DNA of 64,000 bases from Hydractinia symbiolongicarpus (GCF_029227915.1 NC_079887.1:8680001-8744000); one strand, 5' to 3'; counted from the stretch's first letter, positions 1-14,300 are shown. Translations and numbers: made by a program. Notes: generated by a model not told the origin, from the sequence alone.

Positions 1-3000
1 TCAAACCAATCCATGTAGACAACTATACTCTATACTGACAGATATTTTTGATGTGAGAGAAAGCAATATCTAAGGTCATAAAATGCTGTTACTACGATGG
101 TATGTAAAATATTTGGGGATTTATTTAGTTGTACACCCTGCTTTTGATGTTTATTGGCTTATGTCTATCCCAAGTAGCCATAGAAATTTTGCCAAAAAAG
201 GTGTATAAATATATCTAATTATTTGGTTATTTTTAAATTTGTGTTGCTTAAAACTAACTTTGTTTTTCGCCCCACTGTTAATAAATGGGGCAAGTATTTC
301 AAGAAAATAGTGATAGGTTCTATAGGCAACAGAAGTAGCTATAGACTTGAATAGTTTTGATAAGAATTAAAACAATTTATCTTTCTAGTAAAACTGTAAA
401 GAAAGAGAAGGTTTTGAGAAGAAATTGCTTTGTTTCCACTTTCGCTCACTCAGTTACCCCAAATAGCCAATAACCAAAAAGATACAAGGGGGTACGAAGA
501 AGTTTGTAAAACCTAGAGATCGTTATGGCAAATGTTTTCATTAGTATTTTTTAGGGAGGAGGGGTTTATATTATATTGGGAGTTCACTTTATATATATAA
601 AAAACACAATATAGGAAAAAAATACAATACGGTTTTACATGACTCCAACATCTGTCACTAATTTGAAAAGTATAAGTTTGCTCAAAAAAATCTAAATTTG
701 TATCTATTTTTTTATGGAATATTGACTTTGAAAATCTAAGCAGTTTATATCAACATTGGTAAAAAATGCTTTTATGTTGACTGATTCAAGGATGATTCAA
801 TTTTTAAGATTTAGAACGATGCGTCATTAAACACTGGTCGTGACCATATGCTTTCATTTTTATACCTAAGGTGTCGGTCTTTACATGTAGTAGGTTATTA
901 ATGTGTAGCTTCGAAACGTATTTGAAGAAAATATGTTATTATATGCTATTATAAGTATTGTATTTTGTAAGATATTGTCGTCATGATATAATTGAGTATT
1001 TGTTAAAAGACACTGTGTAATGATTATATAAGAAATTAGTTTTAAATAGGTATAAGATGTGCCGCTGCTAAGTAAAGGGCAATATGTAATTCATATGAAA
1101 TGAAAGTATTAGTTGCATTAAGAATGTAGGAGTTCATAGTGCAGGCATGATAAGAAGTTTTTAGACCAAAATAGAATTTCTTGCTGTATTACAAAGGCCA
1201 TAATATACCTGGCATGCGTTGCGTAGGCCATGATATACTATTCACCGCATGCTAATGGGGCATATGTGATATTTGAGCAAATATATTGACTTCTCTGATG
1301 CCTGCTTTAAAACATTGTAACTCCATTTTAACCCTTCTTTACTTTCATAAATTTTTATGGTTGAGAGGTCAAAATAAATTTATTTAATATTTCTTTAACA
1401 TTAGTAAGAGAAAAAAGCCATAATTTCCATTCGCTCAGGCGTTGCTGTCATTTGACATCTTAGATTTTGAATTACAGCCCTCCAGTTTCATTTATGGCCT
1501 TTGCTTTGCCTCAGTCATAAAAGACATTGTCAGGCAGTAAATTAAAACTGCGGGCCTCAAATGAACATTATATTATCAGCTGGTTTTGCCAATTATAATG
1601 CAAGTAGCAAAAATAGTTGTTAGAAACTAAAACAGAATGACTGTAAAACATATTTCTGTGCTCAATTAAGTCTACACCCAAACGGCGTTTACATTTGAAA
1701 AACGTGCACACAGGGTTCATAACAGGGTTCAGTGTTAACGAATGGGTTCTATGATTTACTGATAAGTTTCCTTTGTTTCAAGTTTTATCATAATCATTTT
1801 CTCAAAGTTTATGCTAAACTTTGAGATAATGTAAACCTTTGAGAAAATGTTTATGGTAAACCTTGATGAATAATCTTGATGATAATATTTTCCTTCAGGA
1901 AATAATAATTTTCGAATAAAAAGTGAAAAATGAAAAATATTGGCAAAATAATGACACTTTTATCGTTATAAATTTTAATGAGTAATTTATTTAGATTATA
2001 TTGTGCAAAATGAAACTTGAGTTCAGCTGCAGTTGAATCATTACCAAGATAGTTATTGTGAAACGCATACAACTGTTGGGTTCAATATTGCATGTTAAAA
2101 AAGTTAAAAATTTTAAGTTACTGTAAGTTAAAAAAGTAACATTGAATTTTTTTTACATTGATGGTAAATAACTTACAATAAATTACAATTGGAAGAATAA
2201 ATTAAAAACGTTAACTTTACTCGATTGGGTACTCAAAACATTTCAGAAATTGTTTTTTCTATCCGTGCTTGGTGTCTCCAGTCACATACAATTTCCTTAG
2301 ATCCAACCTTTGGTACAGTTTCACAAATAGTCTTAATTTTGAGACACTGTTTTTATAAATTTAATTAGTTTCAAGGGAAATAAAGTTACGAATCTGTAAA
2401 ACAATTTAATTAATTTTGCATTATTATATTAATCAAGCATACAAAGCCTATTTTCAAGTGCAATTGTATGTCTTTGATCCCCGTGAACATGACTTTCCAA
2501 TTACCATACACCAGTGTAACTTAACCACTAGTTATTTTACAGTAGAGAATAATGACTTTAGAAAGGATAGATGTTTAATGAAAAATACAAAAAAGATTAA
2601 AATATTAAAAAAATGCTCAGAGGCGATCTCTATATCAACTTTTGACATTTTTATTTTTTTTCCAAGAAACGACTGACCACAAAGATAAAAACAAAAGCAA
2701 AATAGAACAAAAAAACATTCCATCAAACTGAATGAACACATCTGCAAGTTGAACTATCCACTAGAGTCTAGCGACTCCTCTCCAATTTTGGGAAGCAATA
2801 GAGGGCGTCTTTTTTCATTGCGGATTTACCATTTTCTAGTAATATTCACTCTCGGGAAATCCTTTACACTAGTGTATTGTGACAAGTGTCACATATCATC
2901 TTTGTTTTAGCACCTTTTATATGTTTCGCTACCAAGAACAATGAATTTATTTTGTTTCTTTGGCGCGCCTTTATCACGTGTCCTAGTCTTTTTACGGTTG

Positions 3001-3784
3001 TATCGTCTTACGACTCATCACAAGTCAATAGGATTGACCCTCCCACCCACCCTTAGATTAGAATGATATTTGTAGGACATATATTGAGGAAAGAAATATA
3101 TACGGTATATTTTGTGTTAGATATTGTATGACAATTTACCTTCTTTTATACATTTGACAAATTAAGAAACTTCATGTCCTTTTTTCGCCACTAGCATTCT
3201 GAAATGTTAACTTTAGCAAACATTTCGTAAATACGTTGTATAACATATTGTTAATTGCTAGCTAGGATCGTTCGTTTTTCTTTAGCTTCTCTAGTGTGTA
3301 AAAAAAAAAGATTAAAATAACTGTGTCCACTCGGTTCTTGACTTAAGACGTGACTTAAGTCGTTTTTTCTCTCGCAGTTAAGTAATCGTTTTTTGTGCTT
3401 AATAACAGTGTTAATTTTTTCTGTGGTTTCTAAAGTTATTATCATGCGGTTAGTTGATAAAAAACGATTACATTTTTTCAAGTAGCACACACTCAGCTAA
3501 AGTGTCTTAAATAACTAAGTGCTTAAGGCTAACTTGCCACTTAAAAGCAAGCTAAAAGAAAAGAGAGGGCTTTGGATATATTTTTTTCCAAGTAAAAATG
3601 ATTTGTTCAGGTTAGTATTTTAAATATTTTGCGTGAATGTCAAATCTTTAATTATTAATTATTATTAGTCAATTATTATTACACCATTCAATATTTTGTA
3701 GAAAATCTTAATGTTAATGTCATATTCGCCGTCCGTCATGCAAAATGGTAATAGTGGTAGACACGAAATGCGGCAAATTAAAGT

Positions 3785-3823
3785 CGGGGAACCCGTGGAT
3801 TGATTTATGGACCACTGACTAGT
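3785..3823 (-). repeat. dispersed repeat fragment (ACTAGT..CCACGGGTTC type)
   Basis: Read on the minus strand, this stretch gives CTAGT, a short spacer, then ATCCACGGGTTCCCC. The same order of motifs recurs at 6108, 11424, 18961 and 51855 and at the ends of the duplicated blocks near 43.8 and 55.1 kb. It is most likely the eroded end of a high-copy, partly palindromic element. Confidence 0.4.
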
Positions 3824-6107
3824 TTTACATAGTCAGCCAAGTTTTGAACTTATAATAGCCAATTTGATGTCTTTAGAAATGCGCACAGCCTCATTTCAGA
3901 TTCCCTTAGAGTAGTTCTTAAAACAATTCGTATTCTGCATCCTCAAACAGTTTTAATGCTGAGGAGTAACTTTCTAACTAAGCAGGTATTACCGATGCGA
4001 AGAATAAGTATGATGAGCAAAATGTGGTGATCGCCGCACACGTGGATTTTTACAGGGATAATGACTAGTCCATTGTGTAATATCTGCGAAGATAGTGGCT
4101 ACAAATTGTAGTAGGCTGAGAAAAAAATTTCCAGGTAACAACTATTATTGAGAGATTTCAGAGATACATATGCAAATAGAGTCAAACTTATTTAAAGTTA
4201 GAAGTATGCCTTAAAACATATCTTCCAGTTACAAAGATATTTAAGCCAAATATACTGTATATCTACAATTTTAATTATCTGATATGTCTTTTTAAATCTT
4301 TTTTAATATATATTTTTAGGTGCAATATTTTTGTGCACTCTAATTTAAAATAAAAATAACTATAATATTTTTTTTAATAAATGTTGATGAGCAGACTCGC
4401 CGTTCCTTAAAAGTACCTTAAGTTCTTGCTTGTGACAAAATGATTGAGTAGATTTTTTTTTACTCCTTTATATTCCTTAAAACTTCATTTTTTATTTTTT
4501 GTAATGTATAGAGATTTTACGTATTTTGAAGGGGCTACGATTCAATAAGCTCAATCCCCGCACATTTTAAAAAATAGAATGTAATAAACGGACCACCCAC
4601 AAAAAGTCAAGGTGCAAGAAATGATTTAGAACCGCATCTATTATACTAATAATTACTTTTTTATCATAAATTTGCTACATTTTTATTTTAATTTTCTAAA
4701 AAATAGTATTCTTTTGGCGGTAAAATAAGCTACGGTCTGTAAAATATATTAAATATCTGTAAACCGTTTGTTTTGTCAGGGGAACCGACACACTACGATA
4801 ATAAAATATTATAAAATGCTATATAACTAGCTTCAAGAAGGTAATTAATACCTCTAAAAAGATTTTAAAGTCATTGTTGTTGCTTCGACTGGCTTTATGC
4901 GCAATCAACTCTTATGTTATGTTTCTATGATATAGCTAGCTAGCTTGCTAGTTCAAACAGTTTATTTTATTAGAAGCTTTGAGTTAAAGGCCAGGTAAGT
5001 GCTTACATGGAATAAATTATGGATATCCAATAAATGTAGGGGACTTTTCTGTTATTTTTAGTTATATGGAGGTTCCCAATATGATATTTAAGATGTTGTT
5101 TTTGTCCTTAGTAACTACAAACGTTTCGACCGCCATTAACTCGACTTTCGTGTAAGTCAACGAAGTCAAATTTGAAAAGCCGCTTCGTGGCCCCTTTAAT
5201 GCTGAACAGAAGCAATAACATGCTATTAGACGGGGTTTAAGGCAAGAACTGATTTGACAGGATTTAAGGTGATTATTTTCTGCGCTAGATTTTAGTACTT
5301 TTTGATTTGTTATATATACAATTTTTTATCTTATATTTCTTATATTTCTGAGACTAATTTGCAAAAACATTTTCTATCGGTGTTAGATTCTACCAAACTC
5401 AATTTCTGTTACAGTTCTTAAAGCACTGCTCTTAAGGTTCTAAAACTTCTTGAAATCTATCTGTATTCCTATGTATTTTCCACGGCCTAAGGACTAGTTC
5501 AAAAAATGGTATTTAGAAACTATCGTGTAGCCAAGTGATAAGGTTGAGTTCAAAATAAGGATCATTTAAAAGATGACGATTTTAAATGATCGTATATTTT
5601 AGCCTTAACTAAATTGCCGAAACTTACGTGCCAAAAACTTACATAGTACGTGCGTAATATATATTGATTTCAAGAAACTTTGTGTTTTCATTGAAATTAA
5701 CATAAAGAGGGCAACTAGGTTCCTTAATCAATGAATGACTGTTTGCCCCTTAACAAAATAGTAATTATTTGAGCTATTACGTGTTGTTGTTTTCAGAGTA
5801 TATTTATAAACACGCAATTTCCGCTAACGGATATTGCAATGCAATAAAGTTATTGTTTTAAGAGGAACAAAGGGCATAACCTTACAAACTTTTTAAGGGT
5901 GAAACTTTTAGTAAGAAAAATATCAGTTAGTAGTTTCCGTCGATTTTGGAAAGACCTTCACATTGCAATAGGTAACAACTTTTTAAAAAATTTATTTTTC
6001 TATGTTTGAATTTGTGTCTCATCCAGCATTGGGGTACAAGCATCTATTATAACAGCTATTATTCACAAACACTCAAAATTTCGTCTTTAGATATGTGCAC
6101 TTATTAG

Positions 6108-6140
6108 GCGTTGGCTCGTGGAAAAAATCCACGGGTTCCC
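6108..6140 (+). repeat. dispersed palindromic repeat, best-preserved core
   Basis: The core reads CTCGTGGAAAAAATCCACGGGTTC, an inverted repeat around an A/T-rich centre. It is the cleanest copy of the dispersed family seen five or more times in the window. No coding potential is present. Confidence 0.45.
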
Positions 6141-8336
6141 GGGTAAATTTTCGCCCGTTGTACATATTTTTTTCTTTTAGGTTTCGCACATTTTTGTCCG
6201 CTTCTTAGCATGAAGTAATAAAATTAATAGCGGAAAGTCCAAAAAAACCTGAGATGGAACTATTTTGAACAGAATACTACTATCAATACCATTTGAGATA
6301 CCGAATATTATTTCACTAGATCCATCTTTAGGCCTGTCGGTTTAATAATTATGACGTAATATTGGCTAGTGTAACCTTTAAATCTGTGTTTTACCTTTTA
6401 ATCCTGCTTTCAACTTTAATATCTATCATTTACTTAAGTGAAAGGTCTTTTATTATGTGTAAACGCAAATATTCTTCACTAATGTTATAAATCCATGGCG
6501 CCATGCTCAACGGAAACATATTACACACACGTTTTTGTTAACTGTTTTCACATACAGAAAAAACACACATAGTGGGCTTAGCTTAAAAAAACTTAATTAT
6601 AAAATTGATCAATTATGAAGTTAATCGACCATATAATTTGTTAATTCTTTCTACATGAATTGTTTCTCTTGCAACGCCATCGTTATTGTAGAGAAGCATT
6701 TAAAAGAGTTTGTAAAGAATAGAATATATTTTTAATCTATATATTATAAAATAATAACCTGTGATTTATTATTAGAAGGCTAAAGATTTGGTTTTATTAA
6801 ACTGGTTTGAAGATAAATCCGTTCTTTTTATCACTTCCGTTTAATATTGGCTGGTTTTATTAATTATATGTTATAAAGCCTATGGTAGAGGGGTGTTTGA
6901 TATAGATGAAAGATTACAGTTCAATGATAAATCAGAATGATAAGATAAATGTTAATATTTTTAAAGATGAAATATACCTACAGATAATTTTTTTAGTGAA
7001 ATTTGTTGTTTATCGAAGGGAGTGATAGTTTTTATATAAACACCCAACGCTAGACGCTACCAATGAAGTTATGACCTAATTTATTAAGCTGACATTTTTC
7101 TGCGGCTTTTTTAAGGATTCCTTTCGTTAGCGTTGAAACATTGCGTAAGAATATTTTATATTGTAATAGTTTACGACATAAGTATGGAAATGTTAAATTA
7201 AAGTTATTGTAGGGAGAACGACTATGAATTAATAAATATGATGCGAAACTTATAAAACAAAATCAGCTGCAAGATTATAAAGAAATTACTCAAAAAATTC
7301 CTTTTCTGTAATCGTTATCCACGGCGCCATATTTGCGAACGTGTTCAACATTCTCAGTCCTTGATGGTTTCCTGTTTTTCAAATTCTTTTAAAAAAACGG
7401 AAACCCCAAACTCTCGAAGCTATATTCTAAAAGAGGTGATTAATTACTAGAGAAGAATTGTGACGAGAAAGGGTAAAAGTTACAGAAAAAGGTTAGGGAG
7501 TATTAACAAAGGTGATTGCATTTACCAAATGTACCTACTTAAAATGCTTTGATAACAATGGAAAACGTAATAATAATTATCACACCCCTCAACGTATAAT
7601 TAAAATACTTAATAAAATGAAATAATTAATAAAATGTTAGTTGATTGTGTTAATGACATTTTCTTATTTATTTGCGTGATTCTGCCAGCTTGATTTTACT
7701 TCATAGAATTCAAATACTGACATTTGTTATTATTTCGTGCCGAATTCTGTCAAAGGTAAAATAAATTAAATTGTTTTATTCAATAAAATAGATGTATTCT
7801 AAAAGTTTTAAAACAATGTGGGTGGAAAAACAAATTAGCAGTAAATAAGAACTTACAATGTACATTTTTATAATTACCACAATGCAATTTAGTAACAAGT
7901 CGCTTGGGTGCATTCGCGTGTCATAAAATTTTCATCAATAAACAACATTTAAGTGAGTTAGTTTGTTGCCCGTGTGTTGCGATTATTTGCAAGGTGTAAG
8001 TTATTCCCGTGTATTCGTATACATGAGAAAGAAATTGAAGGATGAAACTCATATATTTGTTGCAAATGGTCCTATTAAATATATTCAAACTATGGAGGCT
8101 GTATTGATCACGTTACTCGTATTTTTCTTCTTTTGAAAATAATGGTAATATCTTGAGACTGTATTATTGACAAATTTTACTATTTTTTTTATTAAAATCA
8201 AATTTTCTACTTATTAATTTATTAAATTAATATTTTCTTGAAAAAAAAATGTGGTTAGGAATCTACGAAAATGTGTTTGGAAAATAATTAGGCACCCTTG
8301 GTTTGACTAAAATGTTTTATATATTCCCTTGTTTTT

Positions 8337-8352
8337 AGAGTTTTAAATAAAA
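8337..8352 (+). promoter_or_regulatory. acceptor-like site and 14-nt leader before the channel start codon
   Basis: A pyrimidine-rich tract ending TTGTTTTTAG at 8338 lies only 14 nt before the ATG at 8353. This is the layout expected either for a 5'-UTR intron or for an acceptor of spliced-leader trans-splicing, which is known in hydrozoans among others. Nothing in the sequence distinguishes the two. Confidence 0.4.
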
Positions 8353-11300
8353 ATGAAAATTCTATGTTTATATATCTTGTTCGGTATATTTATCCTACCA
8401 TCACATAGTTTCTCTGCCTTGTTTGAAAAACAATGCACAAATCGTTACGAATTTCGACATGATGTACCTCACATATTTCCTTACCTGAAAAACTGCACTT
8501 ATGTCAGACAACAGCACCCGATATGTGGAAAAAACATTGTCATATCGTATGCTGAGCATGCGCCGTACGTAACATTTAACCACACCACTGGCAGACCAGT
8601 AGGATTCTTACCAGGTAACTTCTTCATGTAGTTTATGACAACCAAATTGCCTACAACCTTTTATATTCTACGTATCTATAGGAGACAAGAAAAAACGCCA
8701 CATTAATCCAGTTTGTTTCATTCGTTTCAACTGAAGTAAAACAGTGAACGTTTATTTATTTTTTAAAGTTTGAGATGGAAGAAATTCGAAAGTTGGCAGA
8801 CCTGTACCAAAGCAGTCTACAGGCGTGCGTGTGAAAGTAATTTTTAGGCCAACCCGTGATTGGTAAATTTCTATTTCTCATTGCTCTAGGTATGCTTCGA
8901 TTGGCCATGGAAACGTGTTGTTACGGTTGTGCAAACTTAACTTTTATTGGTCCATTTAAAGCAGTAGACAAATTCTTTCAAAATGCAACCGTATTAATGC
9001 CGGTTGAGTCAGCTAGTAACAGCAAAAAGTTCGTTGGTATGGAGTATATTTCGTTTGTTGATGTTCCAGGGGTAAGTTTTCTGGCAAGAGAATCAACTGG
9101 AAGAGCTACTAAATTGACAAAACATCTTTTCAAATCTGTCATCAACACATGGCCGTTGTTTTTAACAGCTTTTTTAATGGCAATCATAGCCGGATGTGTT
9201 GTTTGGGTGCTGGTACGTAATACCTTCTTGTTTACTTCAAACAAAGCATGTATCAAGGCGGTCTTAAAGAGATTGAACGTCTACTCTCACTTAAAATGTA
9301 ACCTATTAACGGATTTGATTGAATGTTCACAATGAATTATGTGTGTTTTGGCGTTAACAAAAAAACTACACTTAGTTCTCTACTAAATTTGTTGCGAGTA
9401 TGAAAATAATTCAGATTAATAATTTAATTTAGAACACAGAACGCATTAATATTATCTATTGACTTTAGGATACCTGGTTCAACAGATACGAATTTCCTTC
9501 AAGCTTTCCACGAGGACCATTTGAAGGTTTTTGGTGGGCATTTGTTTCTATGACTACTGTAGGGTAAGTTAATGTTTTCGGATTAAATGAGATAATCGTG
9601 AAAATACATTTTCAAGAAAAATTGAGAATGAAAAGAGAGTTCAGTAAATTATTAAAAAGTTTAAAAAAATGTTATAAAAAGGGTTTTGTGAGTTTTCCAA
9701 AAAAAAAATTGTGCAAAAAAAGATATCAATTAAAGTTTATGTTGATAAGATAGATAAATAAGATAAGATAATTTTATTAATCAAAAATAGCTGTTCAGTT
9801 CAAATAATTAAATAAATTGGTAATATGAAGGGAGAAAAAAATAACAACAAAAAAACTATTTTTGAAGGCCACCCTTGGACGAGTACAATAGGCGGCACAG
9901 GACATACATAAACATATATAATCACCAGACAAATGAACCATGTGAGAATAAAGGGAAAATTTGTTACAAATTAATAAGAGGCAATAAGACACTTCTTTAG
10001 ATCACTTTTAAGACCAAAGTAATCTATAGAAACAAATTTTTTAGTCATTGATTTCTGTATCTTATTGCAGGATTTAATGGTGTTAAATCTAATAGAATTT
10101 TTACCAAAACAAACGGTATTCACAGTAGGAAGATTGATCAATCCAGCCTTTTCTGCACGAGTGCTCTGGGAATGGTTTGATTTCTGCATCTTATTCCAGG
10201 ATTTAATGGTGTTAAAACTAATAGAATTTTTACCAAAACAAACGGTATTGACAGTAGGAAGATTGATTAATCCAGCCTTTTCTGCACGAGTGCTCTGGGA
10301 ATGGTTGAAGTCAACCGCAAAAGTATTCTGGATAGTAGCAGGCGTTTTATCATGAAAGAGCTTATGCAAAAACAGAATGTTCTGACACTGGACAATATCA
10401 TTGAATTTGAGGATGTCCAGATTGCCATAGATGATACTAGATGATGCTCTTCGAGATTCAAAAGTCATTAGTCTGATAGCAAAATTTTGTAAAACAGCAA
10501 TACGATTAACATCAAGACTGTTTGGTTGACCCCAAATTTGATTACAATATTGCATTCGGGAATGAAAAATGTCATAGTAGACCAGGATAAGGACATTTTG
10601 AGGCACAAAATGACGAAGTTTAGCTTTTGGCTGACACAAATACTTGGGAAAAGCACTACAATAAAAAAAGCCGGAAGAACCGGCGTCAGAACGACGGGCT
10701 AAGTCAGCGTTAAGCAAAAGGTTGAGCGTTTTAGTGCAGGTATACCGTGTTACACAACCGTGGTCAGGGGTTTTGGTGCAGTTATAAGATATGTGACAAT
10801 TCCAGTAGTGCGCTAGCAGCAATTAAGCCTTCCCGCCATTGAACGTTTGGCTGCGCTGTAGTACATGTATACCGTATGTTGCAAATCCAGTAAAGCGCAC
10901 ATCACAATATAGCGTTTCGGATGTAATGGATGTTATAAAAAAATAACATTCTTAAAAATTTAGCCAAAATTTAAACGCGGGGTACCCGTTAAAGCAGAAG
11001 CAGTAGAAATGGCAACTTCGGTTTAAATGAAAACACGAAACAGCCCGTCGTTTACCTCGTCTAGCAAAAAAAATGACTTATCAATTTAATTTTACGGAAT
11101 AAGTTTAAGGTGAAGAGAGCAGAATGATAAATAATTATTTGTTGGAGATAAAAACCTTTTTACTGAACTGAATAATAAGGCAATAATATCAATACAAATT
11201 TATCAGAAGTAGAAATATCAAGAAAGGACCTTCAAAATGGCTACCACTACTCGCGCATCTCCCAAAAACCTCGTTATTAGCTAGAACTTCATGTTACACT

Positions 11301-14300
11301 CATGAATGGAATCGGCAAATAATATTAGCAGGATCATTATTTAAAATAGCGCATGAAGATAATGCAGCTTTTACTACATCCTTGGTTTTAAAAGTTTGCC
11401 GAAAAATCAAAGAAATAATACTGACTAGTTTTTAACCCGTGAGAAAATCCACGGGTCAGTCCGTCAAAAACCGATTGAAGATGACAGCAGCTATTTTAAA
11501 TAAGTAAAATGTGGGTATTGTTAATATGGATAATACACTTGTTCTCTCTTTCTTTAGGTATGGCGACCGTGCACCGAAATCGATAATTGCACGTTTATTC
11601 GCAGTGTTGTGGATTTTGTTGGGCATCACAATATTCTCAATGTATACAGCAACGCTGACATCAGCACTTTCAGCTAATGTAGAAGCTTTAATGAAAGAAC
11701 AAATAATCGGAACAACGGTAATATTAGTTGCGCGGTATCTATTTTGTCCTTAACCAATGTTTTTAATGTAAAAATAACACAGGTAGAAAGAAATCTGGAG
11801 CTAAAATTTTTATACTGAGTGAAAGGAAATTTAAATTATAAGTAGAATGACATTAAAAACACAATTCTTAAATAACTTCTTTTATTTAAATGCATAGAAG
11901 ATAATCTACTAAAACATCGATTTAATTATAGAAGACCTTGACTATAATATGAATACCACCACACTACATGCAGCAAAACTTCTACGTAGCAGATACCTTT
12001 CTTAAAGAACATTTTTCTTTGGAGTGCATGTAATGACTGTCAAATTTTCTTTTTCTCTCTATGAGGGACACCTCTTTTTAGCGGTCATTGTTTTAAAATC
12101 TTAATTTACATTACACCCTAAAATTTACCTCCCTGTAGCTTATTGGATTTGTGTTTTTTTGTTTTTTTGCCAGTTAATAACTTCTAATGAAAACAAAAAT
12201 AACATAGAGAAATCTTGCGTCAGCTTTACTGTTCGAAATGAAATAATTTATTGTCTAAGGGTATTTTTTACGGCAAAAACTGGTCTCTTGACGCAGTAGA
12301 GTTTTAAAGCAACTTTTGAAGGAAATTGTATGTAGCGGGCCAAACTTGCTAGAGGACACTTTGTAAAACCTTCTGCTACAAGTTTAAAATTAGGAAAATT
12401 AGTGCTCGAGCTGAAACCTGCGCAGATTTATACCGCAGTAAAAACTGCCTAATTCGTCTTAATTAATTAACCATTTCAATCGGGTCTTCTTTGCAACATT
12501 TTCACCGGGAACAGCAGCGAAACACATTAATATCGAAGGAGATGCTCAAATAAATATGAAAGTAGGCTTTCTGTTAACTGTCAACAATGTTTTAATAATT
12601 TACTTTAGGTGGCAGTATTAAATACTACGGCCGCCGGTAGATCGGCCGTTGTGCAAGAAGGAGCGGACGACAAGGGATATGGAAATATCAAAGAACTTAT
12701 GAGAGCATTGTTGAGTGGTAAAGTACAATGTGAGTCAACCAATTTTATCGGTAAAAAAAGTTTGTAAAATATGATCAAATCTTAGCTCTTGGTTGACCGT
12801 TTTTTTTTAAACCAATAATAATAAATAAAAGTTATTTTCAATTTTTTTTGTTGTGCAGCGGATTATGAATCAAAATGCTTAAAAAAATAAACTAAAATTT
12901 GACAATTTTAGTTAATAATTAGAGTTAGAATCCCTACATAAAATGGAAAATTAGTTCATACGCTTTGCAAGTACAATCTTTTTTATTCATTTAAGCCGGT
13001 AATGCCAATTTTAGGATATACTGGCAAGTAAAATACGATAGAGTACACAAACAAGTAACACTTTACTTCAGCCCAAACTTAAATTATGAACAACATTAGA
13101 ATCAAACCTCTGGTCAATGATGTTTTAAAAAGTGTATTTATTTTAAGCACTCGTCCCAATTGAACAGCATGGCGAAAAATTATAGTTTTCAGGAAATTGT
13201 CTTCTCTAAAGCGTGATAATGAATAACGAAGTAATCATCAAGATTTTGCTAACACCTAAATGAATCACAAAATATGATTTTTTCTTAACATTTTTCTAAA
13301 CTCTAAAAGATATTGTTATTAAAAATCAACTAGTTTCAGTATTTGTCGAATCTAAACAATGACTTAGAAAGCAGGACTAAAAATTGAATTCTCTATGGGA
13401 TGCGATCTCTGGTGGGAGGGTTAAATTCATTAGCAATTGGTTAATAAAGAATATTTAAATATTTTTTTAGCAATAGCCATCGATGATAACATAGTGGCCT
13501 ACCACATGAATTACCTCAAAGGACAACTCCCAGACATCAGGGAGCATCGACATGTCAACATTAAGCATAATTCGTACGGAATTGCAACTTCAGCCCAAAC
13601 TTAAATTATGAACAACATTAGAATCAAACCTCTGGTCAATGATGTTTTAAAAAGTGTATTTATTTTAAGCACTCGTCCCAATTGAACAGCATGGCAAAAA
13701 ATTATAGTTTTCAGGAAATTGTCTTCTCTAAAGCGTGATAATGAATAACGAAGTAATCATCAAGATTTTGCTAACACCTAAATGAATCACAAAATATGAT
13801 TTTTTCTTAACATTTTTCTAAACTCTAAAAGATATTGTTATTAAAAATCAACTAGTTTCAGTATTTGTCGAATCTAAACAATGACTTAGAAAGCAGGACT
13901 AAAAATTGAATTCTCTATGGGATGCGATCTCTGGTGGGAGGGTTAAATTCATTAGCAATTGGTTAATAAAGAATATTTAAATATTTTTTTAGCAATAGCC
14001 ATCGATGATAACATAGTGGCCTACCACATGAATTACCTCAAAGGACAACTCCCAGACATCAGGGAGCATCGACATGTCAACATTAAGCATAATTCGTACG
14101 GAATTGCAACTTCAGCCCAAACTTAAATTATGAACAACATTAGAATCAAACCTCTGGTCAATGATGTTTTAAAAAGTGTATTTATTTTAAGCACTCGTCC
14201 CAATTGAACAGCATGGCAAAAAATTATAGTTTTCAGGAAATTGTCTTCTCTAAAGCGTGATAATGAATAACGAAGTAATCATCAAGATTTTGCTAACACC

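Larger units (their letters stand above)
1..8352. other. intergenic AT-rich sequence, no gene found
   Basis: No frame on either strand stays open with convincing protein-like composition, and I found no run of splice-compatible exons. The stretch contains short AT-rich low-complexity sequence, a perfect 11-bp-arm hairpin at 1801-1825, two fragments of a dispersed repeat with a CCGTGG..CCACGG core (about 3785-3823 and 6108-6140), and a fragment at 5130-5205 that recurs inverted at 32437-32505. Short non-coding genes or distal regulatory elements of the downstream channel gene could be here, but I cannot recognise any. Confidence 0.6.

Noticed and set aside
2416-2747. Open frames on both strands, 71-86 codons
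   Set aside because: First codon of the plus frame is not ATG, composition is low-complexity and no splice-compatible neighbours are seen.
3251-3490. 79-codon minus-strand frame
   Set aside because: No domain, no neighbouring exons and composition as expected by chance.
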